Assembly: GCA_015143295.1 (NCBI GenBank)
Contig: CM026567.1
Location: 16,076,416 to 16,140,415 of the forward strand
Source of the DNA: Tetracentron sinense
Lineage: Eukaryota; Streptophyta; Magnoliopsida; Trochodendrales; Trochodendraceae
Direction: 5' to 3'
Length of the DNA stretch: 64,000 bases
Numbering within the stretch: the stretch's first letter is position 1; every line of letters begins with the position of its first letter. The notes beneath the pieces were generated by a model. It had not been told where the DNA came from. It saw only the letters and a list, made by a program, of their open reading frames with translations, and searched no databases. The translations under genes and the position numbers were made by a program. Shown piece after piece: positions 22,199-32,073 of this stretch.

Positions 22199-23099
22199 CT
22201 ATCAAAAGACACACGATAACATGAAACCATGGGCAACCGTGAGCTTCGAAGAGCATCATCAATAATCTAAAGACTTACCCTGGATCACAAATTCCAGGGG
22301 GTCTAGGGAAAACTTACAAATTCCTTAGATAAATGGAATGGCAATATGGAGAATTGAGAGCCCATTTTTACGCACAATGTATGGAACCCCGAGAGCCCTT
22401 TCTGGCTTCGCCAGAGACAATCCGAGGCCCTTTATGGTAAACAGGTGCTTAGGGTCTGTTCTTGATGAGACTTGCAAAGTTCAGCACTTTGCAAGTTTCA
22501 AGATAAGTGCCATATCTTGAAATCTTTCAGCTTTTGAAGTCTGCATAGACTGGGAATTAGAATAATTACATCAACTTTAAATAGCAATATGTGAATAAGC
22601 ATCGGGTCTTAACTAAAAAAAAGGAATAAGCATTGGGTAGCATTGGAAGCTGCGGTTACTTTTACAGGTTGGCATGTGCAACCCGAATCACTCCCCCCCT
22701 TCCCTTTCCCAATAAACACACGCTACCACTGTCACAACAGGGGAGGTGTAAGATATTACCTACTTTGTGCTAATAGAAAAGGCATCCTCCATGGCTGATG
22801 GCCGATGGTGACCAAGGGACAACCGTGTTTATGCAGAAATATACCCTTTATTTACCAGCACTGGCTTGAAAATGGGCCCAAAAGACTATGAGGAGAGCTT
22901 TGGTCAAATCTGTTTTTTGGTAAGGAATGCTTACTCCACTCTCCTCTTTTTATGCAAAAAACCAAAGTTTTACCACCACAAAACCCTTCATCTTTTTTGT
23001 AGGGACAACAGGAGGGCACTTATTTGTTTTAAGAAGGAGAAGCGGAGGAAGAGGAAGAGAAGCTCAAGATGGCCGAGTCTGCTGTTTTGTTCGTTGTAG

Positions 23100-23262
23100 A
23101 ACGGCTTGGGGTGAGCGATCAAGTTCAAATCTACATGGGGTGAGCGATCAAGTTCTAAGGATCTACATGGGGTGAGCGATCAAGTTCATGGGGTGAGCGA
23201 TCAAGTTCAGATCTACATAAAGCAGTTTTCTTACATGGGGTGAGCGATCAAGTTCTAAGGAT
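23100..23262 (+). repeat. Tandem repeat in Harbinger subterminal region
   Basis: Four or five copies of ggggtgagcgatcaagttc with variable spacers (atctacat or ctaaggatctacat). It lies in the 5' non-coding part of the transposon, a place where transposase-binding repeats can sit. Function is inferred only from position. Confidence 0.75.
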
Positions 23263-23585
23263 GCAAACTGAAATGCAGCGGATGAAATGTTTCTTAAAAG
23301 ATGTACCCTCAAACCCCAAAAAGATGAAATGCAGGGGTTTTACAGTCCTACTATTTCAGATCTACAAGAGGAAACCCCAAAACATCCTTTTAACAGCCTT
23401 TGGTCGATCTATTGTTTGATCTACAAGATGTACCCTCAAACTGAGATCATCTACAAGAGAAACCCTCAAACAAAGATCATGTATTGAAGAAAACCACCCA
23501 ATAAATTACAGATCTACAAGATCTAGATCAAACAACACATTACGTTTGAACAAAAAAGAAAAAAAAAGCTTTCTTTGAATCAGAA

Positions 23586-23586
23586 C

Positions 23587-23631
<45 letters not shown>

Positions 23632-23634
23632 AGG
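23586..23634 (+). repeat. GA microsatellite
   Basis: About 18 GA dinucleotides followed by ggga units, inside the Harbinger near its promoter end. Read on the minus strand it yields a meaningless Ser-Leu run. Confidence 0.95.
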
Positions 23635-23934
23635 GGAGTACCTCGTCGCCGGCGTCGGAGAAGGAGGAAGATTCGTAGGAGAAGAGGAGTGAAGGCTCTA
23701 CTTTGGGTCTTATTACCACCGTCTGCGATTTGATGAAACACCCACTCTCTTTTATTTTTCTTTTTATCGGGAACGCTTTGTTCCGTTGGAGTCATTCCGT
23801 TCCCCAGAGCATCTTTTTTTTGTTCCCAAAATTTCCATTCTTTTCGTTCCGTTTCTATACGCGATTCAAGAATCGTGACCATCCAAACACGTTCTCGTGT
23901 GTTCCGAAGAAACGAAACAAAAGAACGTTCCGCC

Positions 23935-23955
23935 GGAACGATGCCAAACGGGCCC
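23935..23955 (-). repeat. Harbinger right terminal inverted repeat
   Basis: Ends GATGCCAAACGGGCCC at 23,955, the inverted match of 19,279-19,294, followed by the TTA duplication and then copia LTR sequence. Confidence 0.95.
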
Positions 23956-24296
23956 TTACACAGTCAGAGCACAACCCTCTCTGAATAAACCGATGTAGCA
24001 CCCCGGATTTTTTTTATCATGTATCAAAGCCTTAAGGCCATTTTCTTGAGTTAAAAGTTGGAATTCCGAAGTCGGAATTATTGAAAATCCGGGTTGCCGA
24101 ACTCCATTTGCAGATCAGTCAACTTTGGGGATAATTTGATCCATAAATAAAGTAGAATTTGAAAATTCTAAAATACTAGAAATGTTTCCCTTCGAATGAA
24201 GAACCCAACGCAAGTTGAATAATCAAAATCCGACGAACGAGTCAAAAGTTATGGCCGAAACAGTAAAGTGGACTCAGTGTCAAAATTTTGCAGAGT

Positions 24297-24470
24297 ACCG
24301 ATCGCTCGGTCCAAATTAGCGATCGATCGGTCCAAAACCGATTGATCGGTATCTATCAACTGGTTCAAAATTTTGTATGAGAAATTTTTCCAGAGAGGGT
24401 GCTTTCAACCGATCGCTCGGTCAAAAACACCGATCGCTCGGTAGGCCACCGATCGCTCGGTTCTTCGCGT
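24297..24470 (+). promoter_or_regulatory. Quasi-palindrome array upstream of TATA box
   Basis: Six or more variants of accgatcgctcggt, including agcgatcgatcggt and aaccgattgatcggt. TATAAGG follows at 24,525-24,531, about 55 bp downstream, and a GAGAGAGTGAGAGAGG leader after that. Same arrangement as at 1,119-1,310. Confidence 0.65.
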
Positions 24471-25977
24471 TTTGCAGAAATTTCATTAAGGGCTTTATTG
24501 TCTTTTGGGCATTCCACCCTTGCCTATAAGGGCTTGCTCGAGCCAAGGGTGTTCATGAACACCCTTAGCAATATTTTGAGAGAGAGTGAGAGAGGAGAAA
24601 AGGGGTTTTTAACCTAGGGCATCATCTTGGAGGAAATCAAGGGTTTGAGAAACCAAGGTCATTCCAAAAGCTTGGATTTCTCAATCCAAGGTTCAAGCAC
24701 GCGAGGAGCACCTCCTCCAAGCTCGACAGCGACTCCACGCACGTTTTGGAGGGTTTTCCCTCATCTATTCAAGGTTGGTACCATATGCTACCCTCCTAGT
24801 CATCTCTTTTTCCTCTTTTCCTTTCTTTTGTGGTTTTTCCCCAAATTCTAAGCATGATAATGTGATGGGGTGAATGGATGGAGATGGATGGTTGTGTATG
24901 GGTGATGGATGCCGTGTGTATGTTTTGTGATGAATGAAATGAGAAGGGCATTGTACCAATAATGAACACACATGTATGTCATGAGCGTTAATCCATCTAG
25001 AAAAGCAAGATGTAGGCTTTAACTATAATGTACACACCAAATGTTTGATGAAATGTGAAGGTGAAGAGAATGATAATTGTTTCTAGAAAAGCATGCATGA
25101 ATTTAAAGTATATAAAACTTCTAGGGTGTATGATAGTGTGATTATTTGCTTTCTATAACGTCATGAATATCCTTATGTGTTGAAACGAATGCTATTCCAT
25201 GTGTTATTGAACTTTATATGTCATGTTTAATTCCAAGTGATAGCATGCACACGAAACCACTGGCACGGCATGCATGACATGATTTACCGAGTTTTTTAAG
25301 ACAAGGGTTTTATTCTTGATTCACGAACACCGTGACAAGGCCAGCCGTAAGGGTTGGTATGAGAGGTAGGGCATATCTTAAGATATGTTTTGGCGTCTCT
25401 TTTGACAAGAACAAGAACATGATAATGAAAAGAACAAGAACACGTTAAACAAGATGTTAGTGCGCCTACAAGCATGCATGTTTATTTTATTGTATTTCGT
25501 AAAAGAGGGGGGTTTACACTTCTCTCCCTTCAAGTCGCTTTGTTCCATATTTCACAAAAGAGGGGGTTTACACCACCCTCCCTTTAAGTTGTTCAAGGCC
25601 ACTAACATCCCAAGTTCATGAGCATGTTTAAATTCCAAGCAAGCAAGCAAGCATGAGTATTTTGATTTAATGGCATGACATGCATGACACGACATGACAT
25701 GCATGACAAGACAAGCAAGATAAAACAGGATAAGACAAGCAAGACAGAACATGACAAGACAAATTTTCAAACACGAAAAGAGTATTTCAAGTCAAGTCAA
25801 GCACACAATGATTTCAAGAGTTTTTCTCAGCTTTGATGTGATGCAAGCATGAAATATAAATTGTTATCTTCCTGTTATGATATGAACTACTCCTGCTTTA
25901 TTTCCATTATTATATTGCTATGATTGTTGGTTAGTATTTGGTACTCACTAAGTATTCCATGCTTTGTCGTACTTTTG

Positions 25978-26097
25978 ATGTCGGCGGGTGTTAGTGGAGT
26001 GCCCGCTCCTTTTGACATCTGTGCTCTTGGCCCATGGGTGGAGGAGGAGTATGTTGAGGAACCTATGGAGGAGCTTCATGTAGATGGTTACTATTAG
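25978..26097 (+). CDS. Small conserved acidic ORF inside LTR (39 aa)
   Basis: ATG 25,978-25,980 to TAG 26,095-26,097. It reads MSAGVSGVPAPFDICALGP, then WVEEEYVEEPMEELHVDGYY. Against the element A version many codons differ only at the third base (ttt gac atc against ttt gat gtt; gag gaa against gag gag), while PFD, GPW and the EEEYVEEP block are kept. This is what coding constraint would look like. The hairpin upstream is weaker here (ctaagtattccatgctttg). Function unknown. Confidence 0.55.
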   Translation: MSAGVSGVPAPFDICALGPWVEEEYVEEPMEELHVDGYY

Positions 26098-26675
26098 GTG
26101 GTAGATTCTAAGTGAGTGTGGGTGAGCATGAGAGATTTATACCCATGTATTTTGGCGGGCATGTCTACACTTTCTTTATTTTAATTTCTCTTTTGTACAA
26201 ACCTGGATCATGTATATACATAGAGGTTTTGGTTAGACTTCCACTGTGCCATGATAGTTTATGCTTCCGCTATTTTGTCCTCTATTGTTTATGCTCTGAG
26301 TGTTTTGCATGATGGTTTGTCAAGTACATCATGTAGGTCATGATAAGTCGTCCAAAATTCAATCTAACTCCTAGGGTGGGTTTTGGGTCACGACAGAAGC
26401 AGTAGCTTCACTTTGCAAGAACACGTAGGTTCTTGATTGACTGAGGAATAAAGATTTTTGGATTTAACAATCTAAAATAAAAACTCCTTACGAGTTAGAT
26501 TTGATTGGAATAGTTCACTCTAAGAAATCTCTCAAGAAATGATCTGGATTTTAGCTCAAAGAGAAAAACAGAGTTTCGTTTTCTCAGGATTGGGATTAGC
26601 TTAAGAGAATGATTAATCAATAGAACAGTGTAAAAGTGAGTGTTGTTGTTCTTGGGATCTTTCAAAAATCATTTA

Positions 26676-27243
26676 TATTTATAGTGATCCAGAATTTATT
26701 ACCATTGATGAGCATTTAATGAAAAATCACCCGTTATAAATATAGCCGTTGAACATTAAATACGGGTCTCAAATTTTTCTAAGCTATCCAGTCGATCACA
26801 AGGGTCTTCTGATCGGCTGGATGGTCACCAAGATCGCCTGGATCAGTTTTCTAATCGGCTGAATGACAAAAACCAAACTTAGTATATTTTGTTCCATCCA
26901 GTCAATCACAAGGGTCTTCTGAAAGACTGGATGGACCACTTGATCAGCTGGATGGTCCACCAGATTGGCTGGATAGGCAAAAAAATGTTCAGATTTTGGT
27001 TTTCTTGGATTTTAATGATTTGCACTATTTCCAAACTCTTTCAAGCCATTAATAAATCATGATTAATATCTCATAATGATCTTTTGAATGATCCAAAATG
27101 AATTCACAAAGAGTTCCAACTTGATTAGTACATGCGGACAAATTTTGAAAAAATTTGTTCTATCCAGTCAATCACAGGGCTTGCCTGATTGACTGAATTG
27201 TCTGCTTGATCGGCTGGATGGTCTATCTGATCAGCTGGATAGA
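26676..27243 (-). promoter_or_regulatory. Copia LTR promoter: quasi-palindrome arrays and TATA box
   Basis: Read on the minus strand, arrays of ccagtcgatcac/gatcggctggat units (plus 27,165-27,243 and 26,787-26,975) lie upstream of TATAAATA at 26,683-26,676. The gap is about 100 bp. The order matches that of the gypsy LTRs in the window, although the motif (tggatggtc/gatcagctggat) is different. Confidence 0.55.
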
Positions 27244-27785
27244 CCATTTTTATTTGCAGAATCCGTTTTCAAAACCTTTAAGCTAGGATTTGATTCCAAG
27301 GTTTTGTATTCAACTTTTATGAGTAAGATGATCATGTTTTAAGGTCCTTAATCATATATTTATATTTATTCAAGGGACCAATAGTCAATCTAAGGTATTT
27401 TGAGCTTTTTCACCAAATCACTACTTGAAGATTTTTACAAGAAATCCTAGACAAACTACTGGCTACCTAAACTTAGACCTTGATGGAGTTGATCCTTTTG
27501 CTTCTATGGTCTTCAGTAGCAGTGCCTTCAAGACAATCTTCCAGAATCCTTTTTGCTTATAGTTGAATATCTTCTTGAAGCTTTGATTTGGAATTGTCAT
27601 CATGCTTTGACTTGAAATTTTTAATTGAAGGTTCTTGAGTTTTGCTTGAATTCACTTCTTTATCTCTTGACTACTGTGAAAAAAAGTTACTCATGGAAGA
27701 TATTAGTATTACAAGAGTCATTTCATTATTTATGTTATCATTAAAACTAATTGAGGGTCATATGGTTGTAACATTTAGGCTAACA

Positions 27786-28311
27786 ACCAACAACGAAGTC
27801 TATGGAGATATTTTCCCACTTCAACTCAGAGATAGGAAGTGACTGAAGAAGCCCGACTGGTCTTCGATGCTCAGCTTTGACCTATTGGCAAACCAAACAC
27901 TTTGACACGTAGGTAGTCACATCCCTTTTCATATTCCTCCACTAGAAGTACTTCTTGAGGTTCTGGTACATCTTTGTACCTGCTGGATGAACGATGTACT
28001 TGGACTTGTGTGCTTCATCTAGAATCTCCATTTTCAACTATTCATTAGCTAGAACACAAATTTTATCCTTTAAGGAGATTCCACCATTTCTCTAGGAGAA
28101 ATCCTTAAACTCGTTACTAATTGACTTGTTCATAACAACGTGTAGTTCTTCATCATTCTACTGTAGTTCCTTAATCCTATCCAAGATGGTTGGCCTAACC
28201 ATGATGTTAGCCACCAAGGCTCCAGATGCTCCAACACCGAAATCATATCAAGGTTAGACACGTCTTCAAGTAGCTTTCATTCTTAGACCATTAGATGAGC
28301 CAAGAATCCCC
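27786..28311 (-). pseudogene. Integrase N-terminus of element C, broken
   Basis: The minus strand reads ILDEAHKSKYIVHPAGTKMY, NLKKYF, stop, WRNMKRDVTTYVSKCLVCQ, stop, VKAEHRRPVGLLQSLP and LKWENISIDFVVG. This is the complete H2C2 zinc finger and the first catalytic Asp of a gypsy integrase. The copia LTR begins immediately after. Upstream, the linker after RNase H (GFLAHLMV and following) has several stops. Confidence 0.88.
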
Positions 28312-28630
28312 GTAGGTGTCGCGACCCAAAATATCCCCTAGGAGTTAGGGATACATTGACTCGTGACCGCCGTATCATACCTCCAGTATAATACATAAGG
28401 CACACGTGGAGACCTGTCAGAAACACAACACATCTAGCGGAAGCAAAAGAATGCACAGCGGAAATAAAATAAAGCACTAAACAAAGGGGAAGCAAAAGAG
28501 AATACTCCTATATCTCAGTTCAAGTATGAACCAACAAAAGTATATACATGTGAGAAACCCAAAAGTGGAATGGACAAACCCCACACTCACATAACAAAAT
28601 AACATCTTAAAGTCCTCAGCCTGCCGATCA

Positions 28631-28768
28631 TCAAAAGTCGAAGTCTCGACACCTATCTATTGCACCATCATCCTGATAATGATCCATGGAAGGCTCCAGG
28701 TCGAAGTACTCTTCCTCTACCCATGGTTCAGTACCGCATAGATCGAATGGATCCCGAGCACCTACCGA
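28631..28768 (-). pseudogene. Acidic LTR ORF, diverged copy without ATG
   Basis: The frame reads SVGARDPFDLCGTEPWVEEE, then YFDLEPSMDHYQDDGAID and RCRDFDF before TGA. PFD, PW and the VEEEY block match the other copies, and the frame is free of stops over 45 codons, but the ATG position holds TAA. Either this copy lost its start or the segment is used as part of a longer spliced reading frame. Confidence 0.5.
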
Positions 28769-29697
28769 TTATAACAAATATCGACTGAGCATGAAATACT
28801 CAGCGTATACAAACTAATAACAATAAAGCAATATAGCATGTAGCATACAAAGCATGGAAATGGAAATCCTTAAAGCATAGCAAATCGTAGAAATCATGTA
28901 AGCATATGTGATGAAATCCGAAATCCAAAACCAAAACCATATCCGTGTGAGCCATGCGATAATCATAGCCTTGTGAGTTCTTGTGAGTTCGTTGAGTTAC
29001 TTGAGTCATTATGATCCGTAGAGACATGGAGATACATGGAGCACATAGAGCATATCCTTAGAGATCTTAGAACATTACATTTATGATCCGTAGAGCTTGT
29101 GAGATGATCTTAGAGCTTATCATAGAGTTCCTTGTGAGCATAGTGTGATCCGTAGAGCTTGTGAGACGATCTTAGAGAATTCATTGAGTTACTTAGAATC
29201 GTTCCTTATTAGTCTTTTTATGAAAAACACCCTTTTCGTACTTTGAGAAATCCATGGAAAACATCGATTCATGCGAGCCATGCGAGCATATGAGAATATA
29301 AGAATAATAACATGTTTAAAACACCCAAAAACTCTTAGAGACACTTCATCAAACACTTGGAGTGCATCATAATAGTATCTTTCACCCAAGTATATAAACT
29401 ACATACTTTCACACCATAAACATCCAAGATATATATATATACACAAGTAGCATAGAGTGAGGAGAATCATACATAACAACTAGTAGGATTGCAAGATTGG
29501 TAGTAGAGTGTATCTACCATGGTGAAATGGAAGACTTTGATTCCCAAAAGCTGGAACAAGCAAGAACCGTGAGTTCTTGGTTGCGAATCACCAAAGAGAG
29601 CTTGATCACAAGTAGTTCCTCTCCTTCTTCTCTCTCTCAAAATCCTCCAAAATAATGCACAAAGGGTCTGTGAAACCCTAAGGCACGAACCCAGCCC

Positions 29698-29954
29698 TTT
29701 TATAGGTAAAGGGTGGTGGTTAAAGTCGTAAACACCCTTAATGAAGAAAAACTGCGTATAACCAATCGATCGGTGGTACAGACCGAGCGATCGGCGGCTT
29801 ACCAGTCGATCGGTGGTTTCAACCGAGAGCTCGGTTGAAAACACCCTCTCCAGAAAAATTTTCCATACAAAAAAGTTGACCGCTCGATAGCTACCGAGCG
29901 ATCGGTAGAGTACCGGTCGATCAGAGGTATCACCGAGTGATCGGTGATCCCCTG
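29698..29954 (-). promoter_or_regulatory. Quasi-palindrome array and TATA box of the 1.9 kb solo LTR
   Basis: On plus 29,757-29,954 there are seven or more units such as accgagcgatcggcgg, agtcgatcggtgg and accgagtgatcggt. Read on minus, TATAAAA at about 29,704-29,698 follows about 55 bp downstream, then a leader with agagagaagaagg. Confidence 0.65.
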
Positions 29955-30183
29955 TTTTGCTGAAAAACCTTATTTACACTACTTGAAACTCCTCCAATCC
30001 ACTTCTAACATTCTTTTATGCTTAATACACATTCCTTAGCGATATATAGACCCATTGAAACATGCACGCTATAAATCTAAACTCGTATATTAACACAAAG
30101 GCCATTAGTGTACAAGTCCACACTTGAGCACTATTCACACACTACACACTTAGTGCAATAAAGATTCAGGGCTCTACAGTAGG

Positions 30184-30662
30184 TCTTCGGCTTATCACAT
30201 TTGCCACCATATTTGTTTTCCCCGGGTGGTATTGGATAGAACAGTTATAGTCCTTAAGGAATTCCATCTAACGACATTACCTCAAGTTCAACTATTTCCG
30301 TGAGAACAAATACTTTAGACTCTTGTAATCGGCAAATACCTCAAAGTGCTCACCGTAAAGTAATGTCTCCAGATTTTTAGAGCATAGACAACCGCTGCCA
30401 ACTACAAGTCATGGGTAGGGTAATTCTTCTCGTGGTCTTTTAATTATCGGGAAGCATAGGTAATGCCCTTTTCGTGTTGCATAAGAACACAACCTAACCC
30501 GATGAGTGAGACATCACTGTACACCACAAAATCTCTACTGCCCGATACTATTGTCAAGATGAGAGTAGTTGTGAGGCGCTTCTTCAATTCCAGGAAGCTC
30601 TTTTCACACTTTTCATTCCACTTGAATCTAGAATTCTTCCGATGAGTAAGCGGTGCTGCCAA
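30184..30662 (-). pseudogene. RNase H of element C, broken
   Basis: 30,662-30,444 reads [39 protein letters not shown] and TYASR. After a stop, the rest ([27 protein letters not shown], then shifted frames to YHPGK-like sequence) reaches the solo LTR. The first catalytic Asp (YSDVS) is present. It would degrade the RNA strand during reverse transcription. Confidence 0.85.
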
Positions 30663-31930
30663 ACTAGAGAATCCCTCTACAAATCTTAGATAGGCCTAAG
30701 AAACTTCAAATTTTTGTGACACTCTTTGGTCTTCCCCAACCTTCTACTGGTTCTATCTTGGAAGGATCCATAGAAATATCCTCTCCTAACATCACGTGGC
30801 CTAGGAATGCAAATTTCTCAAGCCAAAACTCACATTTACTTAATATAGCGTATAACTGATGTTCCCTTAGCATCTTCAGAGTAATCCGGAGATGCCTTTA
30901 ATGATCTTTTAGTGTTTTAGAGTATACCAGAATATCATCTTCAAATACAATCACAAAGCGATCTAGAGTTGGCCTGAATATTCGGTTCATCAGGTCCATA
31001 AAAACTGCCAGTGCATTGGTCAAACTGAAAGGCATGACTAGAAATTCATAGCCCGTATCGGGTTTTGAATGCAGACTTAGGAACATCTTTAGCCTTTATC
31101 TTCAACTGATGATACCCTGACCTTAAGTCGATCTTGGAGAAATACTTAGCTCCTTGCAATTGATCAAACATATCATCAATCCTTGGCAAAAGATATTTGT
31201 TTTTGATAGTGACCTTGTTCAATTGTCGATAGTCAATGCACATCCTCATCGAACCATCCTTCTTTTTCACAAATAGAATTGGAGCTCCCCAAGTTGATAC
31301 ATTTGGGTGAATAAATATAAGATTGAGCAACTCTTCAATCTGCTCCTTAAGCTCTTTCAACTCTATTGGAGTCATCCTATACAGCGCCTTAGAGATGGGT
31401 GCCATGTTTGGAGCTAACTCAATTACAAACTCGATCTCCCTATCCGGTGGTAAACTCGGTAAGTCCTTTAGAAAGACATCCATGAATTTCTTTACAACGG
31501 GGATATTTGAAGAATCTGGTACCTTCGAGGTAGCAAAGCTCAGTGCCGCGAATCGAGCTAAATCTTTCTTCTTCAATCCATGGAAACGAAAATGAGACTC
31601 ACAAATTGGCTTAAAGTTGACGACTTTCCCAAAACAGTAAACATGCCCATGGTATATGGAAAGCCAATTCATACCCAAAATAATATCAAAGTCTTATAAA
31701 TCAAGGACAATTAAATTGACTGGTATTTCTTGCTAGCCAATCCAGATCATACAAGTACGGTAGATCTTATCTGTGATGACTAAACTGCCAACAAGAGTAA
31801 CAATGGACAATTCTCGATCTAACTGACTTGGTTCTGTAGGAAAGGCTTGAGCAAAATTAGGCGTGACGAAGGAGTGAGTAGACCTAGTATGGATCAATAC
31901 GAGAGAGGAAATCATTTATCAACAATGAGC
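30663..31930 (-). pseudogene. Protease and reverse transcriptase of element C, broken
   Basis: The protease begins right after the intron acceptor (31,931) with SLLINDF; after a frame change it reads HTRSTHSFVT, so the catalytic Asp-Thr-Gly is His-Thr-Arg. 31,678-31,046 is open: [55 protein letters not shown] and motif [14 protein letters not shown]. 31,086-30,898, in another frame, gives [18 protein letters not shown] and motif C reading FEDDILVYS; both Asp are kept but the Val before them is Glu. More stops follow toward RNase H. Confidence 0.87.
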
Positions 31931-32073
31931 CTGAATTAATATACAAAGCTAACTGTGTCAAACCATAAATACATACATACATCATACACAAAGCATATTC
32001 ATACATAATATTGAACATTACGTGCATAGCATCAGAATAATATTTTAATTAACTAATTCACAAGTAGACGTAC
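31931..32073 (-). other. Putative intron at gag-protease junction of element C
   Basis: On minus, gag ends ASEDVVQ then CAGG/GTACGT, and 143 bases later TTAATTCAG precedes the protease start. Splicing leaves phase 1 (G joined to GC), the same phase and codon position as the 142-base interval in element A. The interval is AT-rich and full of stops. Element B has none here. Confidence 0.7.

Larger units (their letters stand above)
19279..23955 (-). mobile_element. PIF/Harbinger DNA transposon, complete ends
   Basis: Terminal inverted repeats GGGCCCGTTTGGCATC (19,279) and GATGCCAAACGGGCCC (ending 23,955) are flanked by TTA at 19,276-19,278 and 23,956-23,958, the 3 bp duplication typical of PIF/Harbinger. 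Inside, on the minus strand, lie a Myb/SANT-like ORF1 (22,198 to about 21,720) and a three-exon DDE transposase (21,659-20,271). The remaining 22,260-23,955 is non-coding and includes a 22 bp repeat and a GA microsatellite. Both ORFs carry one visible lesion each, so the copy is probably recently dead but has intact ends that could be moved in trans. Confidence 0.95.
23994..26395 (+). mobile_element. Solo LTR, Tekay-like (2.4 kb), in copia LTR
   Basis: Starts TGTAGCACCCC and ends gggtcacgaca. It matches the truncated LTR at 856-2,575 over its first 1.85 kb and shows the missing end. Layout: quasi-palindrome array 24,297-24,470, TATAAGG box, GA-rich leader, donor-like CAAG/GTTGGTA near 24,770, small acidic ORF at 25,978. 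The 5 bp flanks (accga and gaagc) do not match, so it may result from recombination between different insertions, or its flank was changed. The four bases after its end (gaag) also equal the first internal bases of element A. Confidence 0.85.
15266..27785 (-). mobile_element. Ty1/copia element (SIRE-like), minus strand, nested and 3'-truncated
   Basis: From right to left: 5' LTR (27,785-18,919 with two insertions), PBS (18,916-18,907), gag, protease, integrase, start of RT. At 15,266 the RT is cut by the right end of element B; the rest of RT, RNase H and the 3' LTR are not in the window. The right end lies in the integrase of gypsy element C (NISIDFVVG is broken). LTR ends are TGTTA and TAACA. 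Stops and frameshifts show it is dead. The clade assignment rests on gag style and LTR length and is tentative. Confidence 0.87.
18919..27785 (-). mobile_element. Copia 5' LTR, split by Harbinger and a solo LTR
   Basis: Three pieces make one LTR of about 1.8 kb: 18,919-19,275, 23,959-23,993 and 26,396-27,785. On plus the left end is TGTTACCC and the right end CTAACA, a matching 5 bp inverted terminus. The right piece holds the quasi-palindrome arrays and a minus-strand TATAAATA. The right flank (ACCAAC...) continues as gypsy C integrase. An alternative right end at 27,792 (CCAACA) is possible, but TGTTA/TAACA is the better terminal match. Confidence 0.8.
28317..30178 (-). mobile_element. Solo LTR, diverged Tekay-like (1.9 kb), minus strand
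   Basis: Starts TGTCGCGACCC and ends ggctctaca on plus, with GTAGG at 28,312-28,316 and 30,179-30,183 as a perfect 5 bp duplication. Removing it rejoins gypsy C RNase H and integrase. On the minus strand it shows the group layout: quasi-palindrome array (29,954-29,757), TATAAAA near 29,704-29,698, GA-rich leader, hairpin and the acidic ORF remnant (28,768-28,631). It is shorter than and clearly diverged from the other solo LTRs. Confidence 0.92.

Noticed and set aside
23580-23882. Minus ORF with a long Ser-Leu run
   Set aside because: Translation of the GA microsatellite inside the Harbinger; no domain.
27786-27792. Copia LTR right end at 27,792 (CCAACA)
   Set aside because: TGTTA/TAACA at 18,919 and 27,785 pairs better, and the extra bases read as gypsy C integrase (VVG).
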